The translations under genes and the position numbers were made by a program. A stretch of 64,000 nucleotides of DNA from Verrucomicrobiota bacterium (GTDB lineage: Bacteria; Verrucomicrobiota; Verrucomicrobiia; Limisphaerales; CAIMTB01): assembly GCA_963205105.1 (NCBI GenBank), contig CAUJJW010000063.1, forward strand, positions 1-64,000. Direction: 5' to 3'. The notes under the pieces are model-generated. The model made no database searches and was not told the origin of the DNA. It saw only the letters and a list, made by a program, of their open reading frames with translations. Within the stretch, counting starts at the first letter, position 1; every line of letters begins with the position of its first letter. Of the stretch, positions 17,148 to 26,300 are shown one piece after another.

Positions 17148-18545
17148 ATGAATACCGTCGCCATCCTCGGAGCCGGTGTCACCGGCCTCGTCGCCGCCTA
17201 TCGACTCCAACGCCTCGGAGTCCCCACCACCGTGTACGAGGCGGCCGATCGTCCCGGCGGCGTCGTTCAAACCTTCCAACGCGATGGCTACCTCGCCGAG
17301 GCCGGCCCCAACACACTGCTCGAAACCTCCCCCCGCATCCGCCAGTTGCTTATCGATCTGAACCTCGACGACGAGATCCTCCCGTCGGACCCCGACGCCA
17401 CCAAGCGCTACCTCGTCCGCGACGGCCATCCCAGCCCTCTCCCCGACACTCTCCCCGGCTGGCTCAAAACCGACCTGTTTTCCCTGACCGCCAAACTGCG
17501 GGTTCTCGGGGACCTGGTTCAACCCCGTTGCGCTCCGGACTACGAGGAGGACCTCGCCCAATTCGTCGTCCGCCGCCTCGGCCGTGAATTCCTCGATCGC
17601 GCCATCAACCCCTTCGTGGCGGGTGTCTACGCCGGTGACCCGCAGCAACTCTCCGTGCGCGAAGCCTTTCCCCGCCTGCACGCGGTCGAACAAAAGTACG
17701 GCTCCCTGCTCCTCGGCCAGATGCTCGGGGCCCGGGAACGCCGCCGCCGCGGCGAAGTCCCCCGTGCCAGCGCCCCCAAACTTTCGTTCCGCAATGGCCT
17801 GGGAACCCTCGGCACCACGCTTCAGCAGGCCCTCGGCGATGAGGTCGAACTCAACACTGCCGTCACCGGCGTGCGCCGCACCTCCGAAGGCTGGGAAGTC
17901 ACGTCCACCTGCCAGCAACGCACCACCACCCACCGACACCGAGGTCTCCTGCTCGCCGCCCCCGCCCACCGCCTCGCCCAACTCCACTGGGAAAGCCCGG
18001 ACCACAGCTCGCTCGCCTGGCTCGACAAAATCCAGTACGCCCCCGTCACCGCTCTCGTCCTCGGATTCCGCCGCGAAGACGTCTCCCATCCACTCGACGG
18101 CTTTGGAGTCCTGGTCCCGGCCGTCGAAAAACTCCCGATCCTCGGCGCCATCTTCAATTCGTCCCTCTTTCCAAACCGGGCGCCGGACGGCCACATCACC
18201 CTCACCTGCTACCTCGGCGGCACCCGTGATCCCCAGCTCGCCCTGGCGCCGTACGCCGAACAGCTGGAATCCACCCTCGGCGCCCTACGTTCCCTCCTCG
18301 GCGTCCACGGCACCCCCACCTTCATCCATCACACGGTTCACACCCGCGGCATTCCCCAGTACAACCTCGGCTTCGGCCAATTCCGTGACCGCATGCGCAC
18401 CCTGGAGGAATCCAACCCGGGCCTTGTTTTCGCCGGCCATTTCCGCAACGGCATCTCGCTCAGCGATTGCGTCATCGCCGGTGATGATGCCGGTTGGAAG
18501 CTCGCCGGCATCGAACGCCCGGATTTCAACACCCCCAAGGAATGA
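17148..18545 (+). CDS. hemY: Protoporphyrinogen oxidase, FAD-dependent HemY type
   Basis: The 465-residue flavoprotein starts with the dinucleotide-binding AILGAGVTGLVAAYRL and continues with YEAADRPGGVVQTF and EAGPNTLLE, then VAGVYAGDPQQLSVREAFP, which is characteristic of PPO. The C-terminal FAD part has GLVFAGHFRNGISLSDCV. It oxidises protoporphyrinogen IX to protoporphyrin IX with O2. An oxygen-dependent HemY next to an oxygen-independent HemN implies a facultative or microaerobic lifestyle. Its stop overlaps hemH's ATG. Confidence 0.93.
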   Translation: MNTVAILGAGVTGLVAAYRLQRLGVPTTVYEAADRPGGVVQTFQRDGYLAEAGPNTLLETSPRIRQLLIDLNLDDEILPSDPDATKRYLVRDGHPSPLPDTLPGWLKTDLFSLTAKLRVLGDLVQPRCAPDYEEDLAQFVVRRLGREFLDRAINPFVAGVYAGDPQQLSVREAFPRLHAVEQKYGSLLLGQMLGARERRRRGEVPRASAPKLSFRNGLGTLGTTLQQALGDEVELNTAVTGVRRTSEGWEVTSTCQQRTTTHRHRGLLLAAPAHRLAQLHWESPDHSSLAWLDKIQYAPVTALVLGFRREDVSHPLDGFGVLVPAVEKLPILGAIFNSSLFPNRAPDGHITLTCYLGGTRDPQLALAPYAEQLESTLGALRSLLGVHGTPTFIHHTVHTRGIPQYNLGFGQFRDRMRTLEESNPGLVFAGHFRNGISLSDCVIAGDDAGWKLAGIERPDFNTPKE

Positions 18546-19663
18546 CCGCCCCCCATCCCATCTCCCCGGCTTCCATCCCGCCGGACACCGGGGTGCTGCT
18601 CATGAACCTCGGTTCACCCGACAGCCCCGCCGTTCCTGACGTCCGTCGCTACCTCCGCGAATTCCTCATGGACGGCCGGGTCCTCGATGCGCCGTGGCCC
18701 ATCCGCTTCCTCATCGTCCACGGCCTGATCCTCCCCCGTCGCCCCGCGCAGTCCGCCCACGCGTACCAGTCCATCTGGACGGAACAAGGATCCCCGCTCG
18801 TCCAGGCCGGACATAAGGTCCGCGAACTCCTCCAGCAGCGCCTCTCCCGCCCGGTCGAATTGTGCATGCGCTACCAAATGCCAACCCCGGCCACCGCGCT
18901 GGATTCCCTCCAGCGCCAGGGCGTTCAACGTGTCCGTCTCGTTCCTCTGTTCCCCCACTTCGCCATGTCCAGTTTCGAGACCGCCGTCGAGAAGGTGCGT
19001 CACGAAATCCGAGCCCGGTTCCCCCAACTCCAACTGGAGATCGCCTCCCCCTATTACGCCCACCCGGCCTACCTCGACGCCCTCGTCGAATCCGCCCAAC
19101 CGTTCCTTCAACAACCCTTCGACCACCTGCTCTTCAGCTTCCACGGCATCCCGGAGCGGCACCTCCGCAAATCCGATCCCACCCGGAAACATTGCCTCGC
19201 CTCACCCGACTGTTGCAGCCAGCCCAGCCCGGCCCACGCCACCTGCTACCGTCATCAGTGCTTCCAAACCGTCCGTGGGTTCATCCAGCGAACCCACCTC
19301 CCTCCCGAGAAGTATTCCATCTCGTTCCAGTCCCGACTCGGCCGCGACCCATGGCTCAAACCCTATACCGATCACGAACTGGTCAGGCTCGCTCAACAAG
19401 GCACCCGACGATTGCTCGTCCTCTGCCCTGCCTTCGTCGCCGATTGCCTCGAAACTCTCGAAGAAATCGGCATGCGCGGCCGGGAATCATTTCGGGAAGC
19501 CGGCGGAACCGAACTGACTCTCATCCCCTGCCTCAACACACACCCACGTTGGATTGAAGCCTTGCAACAACTGGTCACCGACCGCGCCTCGTCCAGCCCA
19601 GCCACCATCCCCAGGCCCGCCCAGCAAACCGCCGCCAACACCACAGGACCTTTGGCCCTGTAA
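18542..19663 (+). CDS. hemH: Ferrochelatase
   Basis: The product has 373 residues and inserts Fe2+ into protoporphyrin IX. It shows GVLLMNLGSPDSP, RYLREFLMD, the RYQMPTPATALD region, PLFPHFAMSSFETA, LLFSFHGIPERH (catalytic His) and YSISFQSRLGRDPWLKPYTD. The Cys-rich insertion C-L-A-S-P-D-CC-x-Q and the later Cys could be ordinary rather than an Fe-S ligand set. The gene closes the hemA-C-HK-RR-E-N-Y-H run, and no hemB, hemD or hemL is found nearby. Confidence 0.95.
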   Translation: MTAPHPISPASIPPDTGVLLMNLGSPDSPAVPDVRRYLREFLMDGRVLDAPWPIRFLIVHGLILPRRPAQSAHAYQSIWTEQGSPLVQAGHKVRELLQQRLSRPVELCMRYQMPTPATALDSLQRQGVQRVRLVPLFPHFAMSSFETAVEKVRHEIRARFPQLQLEIASPYYAHPAYLDALVESAQPFLQQPFDHLLFSFHGIPERHLRKSDPTRKHCLASPDCCSQPSPAHATCYRHQCFQTVRGFIQRTHLPPEKYSISFQSRLGRDPWLKPYTDHELVRLAQQGTRRLLVLCPAFVADCLETLEEIGMRGRESFREAGGTELTLIPCLNTHPRWIEALQQLVTDRASSSPATIPRPAQQTAANTTGPLAL

Positions 19664-20112
19664 TGTTTCCCGACTGCCATGCAAACCCCTCAAGTCGCTG
19701 GTGCATGCTGGCTTGAATCATCCGCAACACCCGTGGCGGCACCCGGACGTCAACATTCGTTACACCAGGAGCTTCCACCGGCCCAAAGTCCGTCTTCTTC
19801 CCGACGCCTCCCAAGGTCCCGTTCACCCCAACCCGAGACGCCCAGGCGCTCCCGCCCCACCGCAACACACCTCCATGAGGCTTCTCCTTCAATGGATTGC
19901 GTCTGCTCATTTCCAACGAGCCCCGCCTGTAGGAACAACTCCTCACCACCCGGGCTCCTCCGCCGGCCTTTCCATGCCGGGTACGCCTGACTGGCACAGG
20001 CAGTGCTACCATGAAGGCGCCCTAGCCCGCGCGAACTCCAGCGATTCCAATTGAGCCATGTGCACCTGATTTTCATAGCCGCCCATCGCACTCCCCCGAC
20101 CGGCCCCTCCAC
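19664..20112. other. 450-bp intergenic region without a supported gene
   Basis: Open frames exist on both strands, but none shows a domain, signal peptide or codon pattern that stands out, so no gene is called. The region separates hemH from the sensor kinase at 20113 and should hold the kinase promoter. No clear terminator hairpin with a T-run was seen after hemH. Confidence 0.5.
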
Positions 20113-22566
20113 GTGTTGTTTTCCCGCCTCCTGATCCGGCTCGTCCTTTGGGCCTCCCTGCTCGCAACCGCCGACGCCCAAACCAACGTCCCGGCGACCC
20201 CTGGCTCCCTGGAAGTCGCCAGCGCTGTGCTCGCGCTTTCCCCGGGCGAAGCCGCCACCCAAATCCCCTGCCTCATCCGGGGAGTCGTCACTTGCAGCAA
20301 TCGCCGCGCCGACCTCCTTTTCGTTCAGGACGCCACCGCCGGCCTCTACATCTACTCCCAGGAGAACCTTCCCACCCTGGGCGATGTGGTCGAAGTGCGA
20401 GGCACCAGCGCCCAGGGACTCTTCTCGCCCATCATCATGGCCGAACGAGTCACCATCGTGCGCCGAGGCGAGCTGCCCGCCGCCCGCCCCATCGCCATCG
20501 AGGAACTCTCCTCCGGACGGCATGACTCCCAATGGGTGGAGGTCCAGGGCGTCGTCATCCGCCAGTCCGTCGACTGGGGCCATCTCGTCGTCCAACTCGC
20601 CTCGGGCAGCTCCCGCCTGAGCGTCCGCATCCTGGAGTTCGATCCCCAACAACTCCCCAACTGGGTCGACGCACGCGTCAAAATCCGGGGCGTCGCCGCC
20701 ACCGCGTACAACAACCGCCGCCAGTTGGTCGGTTTCCATCTGCTCACCCAATCCCCCCAGTTCCTCGAAGTCCTTCGCCCGCCCACCCCGGACGCCTTCT
20801 CCCTTCCCATCCGATCCAGCGCCAGTCTCATGGCGTATTCCCCGGAGGGCGCTTCCGAACACCGCGCCCGCCTCCAAGGCGTTGTGACCTGGGCCTGGCC
20901 AGGCCATGGATTCTACCTCCGCGATGCATCCGGCGACGTCCGTGTCATCGCCACCAACTCCAGCCCGCAACTCGGCGACATCGTCGAGGCGGTCGGCTTC
21001 GCGGCCCCCACGCTCAATCGCCCCGTTCTGTTGGAAGCGGTGTACCGGAAAATCGGGCAGACCAACACCCCCACACCACGTCGCGTGGGCGCCCGCGAAG
21101 TCTCGGAAGGCGCCGCTGACAGCGAACTCGTCGTGCTCGAGGGCATCGTGCTGAAGGTCGGGGAACGGCACAACGACCACTCCGCCCTGGTCCTGGAAGC
21201 CGATCAAAAGGTGTTCCGGGCCCGGTATCAGGATTCCTGGACCGTCCCCGAAGCCGACCGGATGGTCGGGGGCAAGGTCCAGGTCACCGGCGTCTGTGTT
21301 CAGGATTCACCCGATGCCCGCAGCTCCGATGGGTTCTCCCTCTGGCTCCGCGGACCCGAGGATTTCCGCCTCATGGAATCGTCGCCAGTGTGGCGCCAAA
21401 AACAGGCCCGCTGGCTGCTGGGAGGTTCCGGAGCCTTCGTCCTGCTCGGCGCCGCCTGGGTCGCCCTCCTCCGCCAGCGTGTGCGCGTTCAAACCCGCCA
21501 GATCCTTCAACGCGAAGCCGCCCTGGAGGAGCGGTTCCTCGATCTCTTCGAGAACGCCAATGACATCATCTACTCCCACGACCTCAACGGCGTCCTCCAT
21601 TCGATCAACAAAGCCGGCCAGGAAATCCTCGGACGAACCGAGGAGGAACTTCTCGGAACCTCCATCGAATCCTTGATCGAACCCGAGGACCTTCCGATCG
21701 CCCGCCAACATCTCGCCTCCAAAATCGCCGGTGCACCCCGCACCAGTTACGAAATCCGCGTCCGCGCCAAAAACGGCCAAACCCTCGTCCTGGAGGTCAA
21801 CAGCCGTCTGCTGTTCAAGGAGGGAACCCCCGCCGGCGTCCATGGCATCGCCCGAGATATCACCGATCGCAAGGAGGCCGAGGAGGCCCTCCGCTCGAGC
21901 GAACAGCAGTTGCGCCATTCCCTGGAAGAGCGCGACCGCCTCGGTCGCGACCTGCACGATGGGATCATCCAATCCATCTACGCCGCAGGCCTCACCCTCG
22001 ACGACTGCACCCGCATCCTGAAACCCGAACCGGAGACCGCCGAGCGCCGGTTGAAGACAGTCACCGCCGATCTCAACCGCGTCATTCGCGATGTCCGCCA
22101 GTTCATCGGACGTCTCGAGCAGGACCCCTTGTCCGGCGCCGAGTTCAAGACCGCCCTCCAGGCCCTGGCCCTCACCGTCAACGGAAGATCCCCCTCCCAC
22201 GTGGAAACCCGGATCGATGAAAACGCCGCCCAGCGCCTCCATTCCCACCAGGCCGCCCACCTCCTCCAAATCGCACGGGAAGCCCTGAGCAACAGCATCC
22301 GCCATGGCAAAGCCGGCCGGGTCGTCTTCTCACTCCAAAGCACCCGCCGCGGCTTGCAGTTCGAAATCCAGGACAACGGATGCGGCTTCGCTCCCTCCGA
22401 AACCGATCGAAAAGGCCGGGGCCTGCGCAACATCGCCGCCCGCGCCGACCGCCTCGGCGCCTGGCTTCGCATCCAGGCCAAACCTGGCGAAGGCACAACC
22501 ATCTCCCTGGACCTGCCCCCTGAAGAACCCCATGCACCCGAACATCCGAGTCCTCATCGTCGATGA
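20113..22566 (+). CDS. NarX/LiaS-type sensor kinase with four OB-fold-like extracytoplasmic repeats
   Basis: The 817-residue kinase starts at GTG. A signal peptide (residues 1-22) is followed by an exported region of four OB-fold-like units in A-B-A-B order: about 50-118, 137-222, 249-312 and 337-420. The A units begin with I-R/Q-GVVT and contain a (V/R)-Q/R-DA-x-AG/GD strand. A TM helix lies at about 433-453, then PAS (about 472-590, NANDIIYSHD and DITDRKEAEEAL), then HisKA_3 with RDLHDGIIQ (His615), and HATPase_c (about 710-803) with EALSNSIRHG, DNGCGF and GRGLRNIAARA. What the OB units bind is unknown. It overlaps its response regulator by 35 nt. Confidence 0.9.
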   Translation: MLFSRLLIRLVLWASLLATADAQTNVPATPGSLEVASAVLALSPGEAATQIPCLIRGVVTCSNRRADLLFVQDATAGLYIYSQENLPTLGDVVEVRGTSAQGLFSPIIMAERVTIVRRGELPAARPIAIEELSSGRHDSQWVEVQGVVIRQSVDWGHLVVQLASGSSRLSVRILEFDPQQLPNWVDARVKIRGVAATAYNNRRQLVGFHLLTQSPQFLEVLRPPTPDAFSLPIRSSASLMAYSPEGASEHRARLQGVVTWAWPGHGFYLRDASGDVRVIATNSSPQLGDIVEAVGFAAPTLNRPVLLEAVYRKIGQTNTPTPRRVGAREVSEGAADSELVVLEGIVLKVGERHNDHSALVLEADQKVFRARYQDSWTVPEADRMVGGKVQVTGVCVQDSPDARSSDGFSLWLRGPEDFRLMESSPVWRQKQARWLLGGSGAFVLLGAAWVALLRQRVRVQTRQILQREAALEERFLDLFENANDIIYSHDLNGVLHSINKAGQEILGRTEEELLGTSIESLIEPEDLPIARQHLASKIAGAPRTSYEIRVRAKNGQTLVLEVNSRLLFKEGTPAGVHGIARDITDRKEAEEALRSSEQQLRHSLEERDRLGRDLHDGIIQSIYAAGLTLDDCTRILKPEPETAERRLKTVTADLNRVIRDVRQFIGRLEQDPLSGAEFKTALQALALTVNGRSPSHVETRIDENAAQRLHSHQAAHLLQIAREALSNSIRHGKAGRVVFSLQSTRRGLQFEIQDNGCGFAPSETDRKGRGLRNIAARADRLGAWLRIQAKPGEGTTISLDLPPEEPHAPEHPSPHRR

Positions 22567-23176
22567 CCATGTCATGGTCCGGCTCGGCCTCCGAACCATG
22601 CTCGATCACTTCCCAGCCATCGAAGTCGTCGGCGAAGCCGGCAACGTCGCCGAAGCCATCGAAAGCACTCTCCGCTTCCTGCCGGATATCGTGCTCCTCG
22701 ACGTGCGACTCGGCGCCGAAAGCGGCCTCGCCGCCTGCCGGGAGATCCAAAAGCTTGGACGCGGCATCCGGGTCATCGTCCTCACGTCCTACTCCGACGA
22801 AACCACCATCTTCGACGCCATGGCCGCCGGTGCCGATGGCTACCTCCTGAAGGAGATTGATGGCGAAGCGCTGGTCCAGGGCATCCGGGACGTCGTCACT
22901 GGCAAGGCCGTGCTCGACCCGGCTGTGACCCGCGTTCTCGGCCGACTGGACCATCCCGGCGGGACTTCCGAACGCGGCAAACTGGACCTGCTCTCACCGC
23001 GCGAACGCTCCATCCTGGCCCTGGTCGCCGAGGGCAAGACCAACAAGGAAATCGCCGCCGTCCTGGGTCTCAGCGACAAGACGGTGAAAAACTATTTCAG
23101 TCACACCCTCGACAAGCTCGGCCTCTCCCGACGCTCCCACGCCGCCGCCTTCTACATCCGGCACCAGTTTTCTTAG
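22532..23176 (+). CDS. NarL/FixJ-family response regulator (REC-LuxR)
   Basis: The 214-residue regulator has a receiver with acidic D11/D12 in LIVDDH, phosphoacceptor Asp57 in IVLLDVRLG and Lys in YLLKEI. The C-terminal LuxR-type HTH has LSPRERSILALVAEGKTNKE, then IAAVLGLSDKTVKNYF. Start ATG at 22532 lies inside the kinase gene (35-nt overlap), so the two are translationally coupled and form a cognate pair. It ends head-to-head with the OmcB-like gene, with a 4-bp stop overlap. Confidence 0.93.
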   Translation: MHPNIRVLIVDDHVMVRLGLRTMLDHFPAIEVVGEAGNVAEAIESTLRFLPDIVLLDVRLGAESGLAACREIQKLGRGIRVIVLTSYSDETTIFDAMAAGADGYLLKEIDGEALVQGIRDVVTGKAVLDPAVTRVLGRLDHPGGTSERGKLDLLSPRERSILALVAEGKTNKEIAAVLGLSDKTVKNYFSHTLDKLGLSRRSHAAAFYIRHQFS

Positions 23177-24657
23177 TACTGCGACGTCGCTTCCCATTCC
23201 TCCACCGGCCGCTGGAATTGGTCGCTCGTCATCTCGACCTTGAATCGGGCATCGGCCGCGCTGGTGGCCTTCACCACCACCCGCCACACCACCTGCGCTT
23301 TCGGTTCCAGCGACGCCAACGCCGCCGCACTCGCCGTCAGTCCCTCGCCCTGAACTTCCGTCGGCCCGCCGCCCGACACGAATTCCTGACTCGCCGGCAG
23401 GGTGCACACCCACTTCAGGTTCGTTCCCACCGCCGACCCCTGGTTCGTCACCCGGATCTCGTACGTCACCTGGTTGCCCACTTCGATCGGATCTTCCAGG
23501 TCCACCACCTCCAACAGAATGGCCGGAATCCCTGCCACTTTCGTGAGGCACTCCGTTTCCACCGGCGGCGCACACCGCCCCTTCGCTCCCGCACGAATCG
23601 GCACCGCACTCGGTTGCCCCACCCGCAACGCGACACAAACGGTCTTCTCCGCGCCCGCTGCCAGATTCGCCATCTCCCAAACCACCGCCCCGCCCTTCAC
23701 TTCCCCACCGTCGCCAATCGTACCCACCACGGCACCCTCCGGAATCGCCACCGCCACGATCGCCCCGGGTTCCATCGTGTTGCCGGTGTTCCGAACCACC
23801 ACACACACCTCGATCGGCCGGCCCGCCAACACTTCCCCGGGAACCCGGCAGCTCACTTCCAACACCGGAGCCTGTACCGTCACGCGCGACTCGGCCTGCG
23901 CTTCCGCCCCCTCCGCCGAGGTCACCGTCACCCGCCCGACACAATCGCCAGCCACCATGGCCTGGGTCCGAACCCGCACACTGCGGACATCCCCCGGTTG
24001 TAGCGTTCCCACCTCGAAGGTCGCGCCCGCGCCCGGTTCCACCGCCGTGAGGCAACCCGGCAACACCTCGGTCACCCGAACCCCCGTCAATGCCGCCCCA
24101 CCCGTGTTCCGCACCTCGTACACCAGTTCGAACGGCTCACACAGACTCACCGTCGGCGGTACCCGCCGCACCACTTGAACCGCTTTCAGCGGACCCAAAT
24201 CCACCACCAAAAAGTTGGCGCACGCCTTGGGAGTCACACACCGGTACTTCCAACCCTTCGAAACAAACTCGAATTCGTACGCGTCGATCGGTTCCTTCCC
24301 CACCCACAACACGTCGATTAGGGTCACCGGCTTACCCTTGTTCCTCGATGACATGAACGGAAGCCGCGTCCCCGTCGGCAATTTCACCGCCACGATCGGC
24401 GCGGTCGCCGCAGCCCGTCGCAGGTCCTCCACATCCCCTTTCCAGCCCGCCTGGTCCAGAATCGAGGCCACATCCGCCTTGAGGGAGGGGTCACTGAACA
24501 GCTTCCGCAAATCCTCGGGGGTCTGTAGAGGCTTGGCAAAGCGGTGGGCCGGATTTCCCAATCTGGTGGCCCGATGCTGCTGGGCCGTAAGCGGATATGC
24601 CGTCGCCGCCAGTCCGATCACCACCCAAAGCCAGCGCGGAAAAAGCATGGAGAGCAT
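23173..24657 (-). CDS. Cysteine-rich DUF11-repeat exported protein (OmcB-like)
   Basis: This protein of about 494 residues has a signal peptide ending near PLTAQQ. After a unique region (about 30-150) come three DUF11/conserved-repeat beta-sandwich units, recognised by [32 protein letters not shown] and [14 protein letters not shown] followed by VRVTEVLPG-type strands. At least 11 Cys are spread through the unique region and repeats, resembling the disulfide-linked envelope protein OmcB of Chlamydiae (same superphylum). It is probably a cell-envelope structural protein. The start at 24657 was chosen at the signal peptide, and a second ATG three codons later is possible. Confidence 0.8.
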   Translation of the reverse strand: MLSMLFPRWLWVVIGLAATAYPLTAQQHRATRLGNPAHRFAKPLQTPEDLRKLFSDPSLKADVASILDQAGWKGDVEDLRRAAATAPIVAVKLPTGTRLPFMSSRNKGKPVTLIDVLWVGKEPIDAYEFEFVSKGWKYRCVTPKACANFLVVDLGPLKAVQVVRRVPPTVSLCEPFELVYEVRNTGGAALTGVRVTEVLPGCLTAVEPGAGATFEVGTLQPGDVRSVRVRTQAMVAGDCVGRVTVTSAEGAEAQAESRVTVQAPVLEVSCRVPGEVLAGRPIEVCVVVRNTGNTMEPGAIVAVAIPEGAVVGTIGDGGEVKGGAVVWEMANLAAGAEKTVCVALRVGQPSAVPIRAGAKGRCAPPVETECLTKVAGIPAILLEVVDLEDPIEVGNQVTYEIRVTNQGSAVGTNLKWVCTLPASQEFVSGGGPTEVQGEGLTASAAALASLEPKAQVVWRVVVKATSAADARFKVEMTSDQFQRPVEEWEATSQY

Positions 24658-24828
24658 CGAGTTCACGAAGCCCGAATATCGCCAGCGAACCTCCCACCGG
24701 CCAGCCAATTGCTGCGCCACCCTGCACCCGCCGTTTCCAAAGCGTCACCCGGTGACATTGCGGCACCGACATTGACCCGGACGCCCCCTGCCAACCAATG
24801 TCTCGCAAGTGTCGGATCGTCTCCCGTC

Positions 24829-25653
24829 ATGAAAACCCGAACCTCGCCTCCGCACCGCTCCACCTCCCGCGCCTTCACCCTCATCGAGCTCCTGGTCGTC
24901 ATCGCCATCATCGCGATCCTCGCCAGCATGCTCCTGCCCGCACTCGCCCGCTCCAAAACCAAGGCCCAGGGCATCCTCTGCCTCAACAACGGTCGCCAGA
25001 TGACTCTGGCCTGGAAGTTGTACACCGACGACTTCAACGAAAAGGTCCCCCAGTCCTACGGCCCCAATGCCTGGGTCCAGGGCAACATGGATCTCAACGC
25101 CGCCAACCGCAGCAATTGGGACATCGATCAGGACCTCAAGAAAAGCCTCCTCTGGCCCTACTGCGGTGCCGCCGCCGGCATCTGGAAATGCCCCGCCGAC
25201 CGCAGCACCGTCCGCGTCGCCGGAGTCCTTCGCCCCAGGGTCCGCAGCATTGCCATGAGCGGATGGTTCGATTCCACCGACGTCGCCGGCTTCGGCCCCA
25301 CTGGCATGCGCATCTACAAGACCATGAACGACGTCGTCGATCCCGGCCCTTCCATGACCTGGGTCTTCATCGACGAACGCGAAGACAGCATCAACGACGG
25401 TGAAATGATCGTCGGCATGAACGGCTACCCCGACGCTCCGGCCCAGTGGAAGATCGTCGATTACCCGGCCAGTTACCACGGCGGCGCCGGCGGCCTCTCG
25501 TTCGCCGACGGCCATTCCGAAATCAAAAAGTGGCTCGACGGCCGCACCATGCCTCCCCTCAAGAAAGGTGCCGAACTCGCCCTCAACGTCGCGTCCGCCA
25601 ACAACCGCGATGTGCTGTGGCTCATGGAACGGACCACCCGCAAGGTGAAGTAG
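24829..25653 (+). CDS. Type II secretion-like pseudopilin with H-X9-DG domain
   Basis: The 274-residue product has a short basic leader, then the prepilin peptidase site and N-methylation helix [18 protein letters not shown], as in type IV pili and GspG-like pseudopilins. The C-terminal part has [16 protein letters not shown], the H-x9-DG motif of the DUF1559-like domain widespread in Verrucomicrobiota and Planctomycetes. Such genomes carry dozens of these paralogues, and their roles are poorly known. The ATG at 24829 directly precedes the leader. The gene is alone; a tandem-repeat block begins 18 bp after its stop. Confidence 0.92.
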   Translation: MKTRTSPPHRSTSRAFTLIELLVVIAIIAILASMLLPALARSKTKAQGILCLNNGRQMTLAWKLYTDDFNEKVPQSYGPNAWVQGNMDLNAANRSNWDIDQDLKKSLLWPYCGAAAGIWKCPADRSTVRVAGVLRPRVRSIAMSGWFDSTDVAGFGPTGMRIYKTMNDVVDPGPSMTWVFIDEREDSINDGEMIVGMNGYPDAPAQWKIVDYPASYHGGAGGLSFADGHSEIKKWLDGRTMPPLKKGAELALNVASANNRDVLWLMERTTRKVK

Positions 25654-25670
25654 GCGTTCCCAGAAACCTG

Positions 25671-26017
25671 CCTCCGTAGCGCCGGACGTCCCGCCTGCCG
25701 TAGAAGGGGGCGTCTCGCCCCCTGGAATCCCTGGTTCATGGTCGGTGGGCAGATCGATTTCGAACAGGGGGCTACCCTTGAACCATGCCTCCGTAGCGGC
25801 GGGCGTCCCGCCTGCCGTAGAAGGGGGCGCCTCGCCCCCTGGAATCCCTGGTTCATGGTCGGTGGGCAGGTCGATTTCGAACAGGGGGCTTCCCTTGAAC
25901 CATGCCTCCGTAGCGGCGGGCGTCCCGCCTGCCGTCGAGGGGGCGTCTCGCCCCCTGGAATCCCTGGTTCATGGTCCGTGGGCGGGTCGATTTCGAACAG
26001 GGGGCTACCCTTGAACC
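25671..26017. repeat. Three tandem 117-bp repeat units containing two GC hairpins each
   Basis: Units start at 25671, 25788 and 25905. Each holds CCTCCGTAGC, a first dyad GGCGGGCGTCCCGCC (GCCGGACGTCCCGCC in unit 1), a second dyad around GGGGGCGTCTCGCCCCC and a tail ending GAACAGGGGGCT. Units differ at few bases, and the third is 1 bp shorter. Related single copies occur at 44468, 49717 and 49815. This is a genome-interspersed repeat; 117 is a multiple of 3, so the block stays open in one frame, but it has no sign of being a gene. Confidence 0.9.
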
Positions 26018-26169
26018 GCGCCGCTGCACCTCCCGTGAATCCCTTCCGGTTTGGAACCCTCCGATGGTCTCACCCGGGTTCAGGGTCGAGGGGAGTGGCG
26101 GCTACTTCACCGCAGTTCCCCATGAATCAGCCAATTCCCCAGCCCCGGACGGGGCGGTAGAACACCTCA

Positions 26170-26215
26170 CCCATGGCTCACGCCATGGGCTTCCGTTCTT
26201 TCGGCCCTCCGGGCC
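26170..26215. other. Pair of perfect short hairpins
   Basis: CCCATGGCtcacGCCATGGG (26170-26189, 8-bp stem, 4-nt loop) is followed by GGCCCtccGGGCC (26203-26215). No T-run follows, so they are not classical terminators. They lie between the tandem repeats and the BlaI operators and may be another interspersed intergenic element. Confidence 0.55.
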
Positions 26216-26233
26216 TCACCCCCTCCACCCATG

Positions 26234-26249
26234 TGCTAAATTTCCAGCA
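26234..26249. promoter_or_regulatory. BlaI-type operator, distal copy
   Basis: TGCTAAATTTCCAGCA is a TGCT-N8-AGCA dyad. An almost identical word recurs 43 bp downstream. Its position just before a blaI-like gene fits autorepression by the encoded repressor. Confidence 0.65.
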
Positions 26250-26276
26250 GTCCAAGGTTGCGCACCATCCGGTGGG

Positions 26277-26292
26277 TGCTAATTTTCCAGCA
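26277..26292. promoter_or_regulatory. BlaI-type operator, proximal copy
   Basis: TGCTAATTTTCCAGCA ends 8 bp before the ATG of the blaI-like gene and differs from the distal copy by a single base. Two phased dyads are typical for BlaI/MecI control regions. Confidence 0.65.
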
Positions 26293-26300
26293 CATCCACC

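Noticed and set aside
19664-20112. Small genes in the gap after hemH
   Set aside because: Candidate frames of 60-145 codons show no motif, and none has a convincing ribosome-binding site.
19750-21207. Long minus-strand open frame opposite the first OB-fold kinase
   Set aside because: It is antisense to a well-supported kinase, lacks any domain and reflects GC-rich codon bias, as do similar long frames at 8911-10110, 12489-14102, 34295-35326, 35336-36538 and 39382-41004.
25738-26160. Open frames across the 117-bp tandem repeats as a repeat-protein gene
   Set aside because: The frames only follow from a repeat length divisible by three; there is no start signal, signal peptide or family, and single copies elsewhere are intergenic.
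26170-26215. Terminators between the pseudopilin and blaI
   Set aside because: The two hairpins have no T-run and are 500 bp from the nearest upstream stop, so they were listed only as hairpins.
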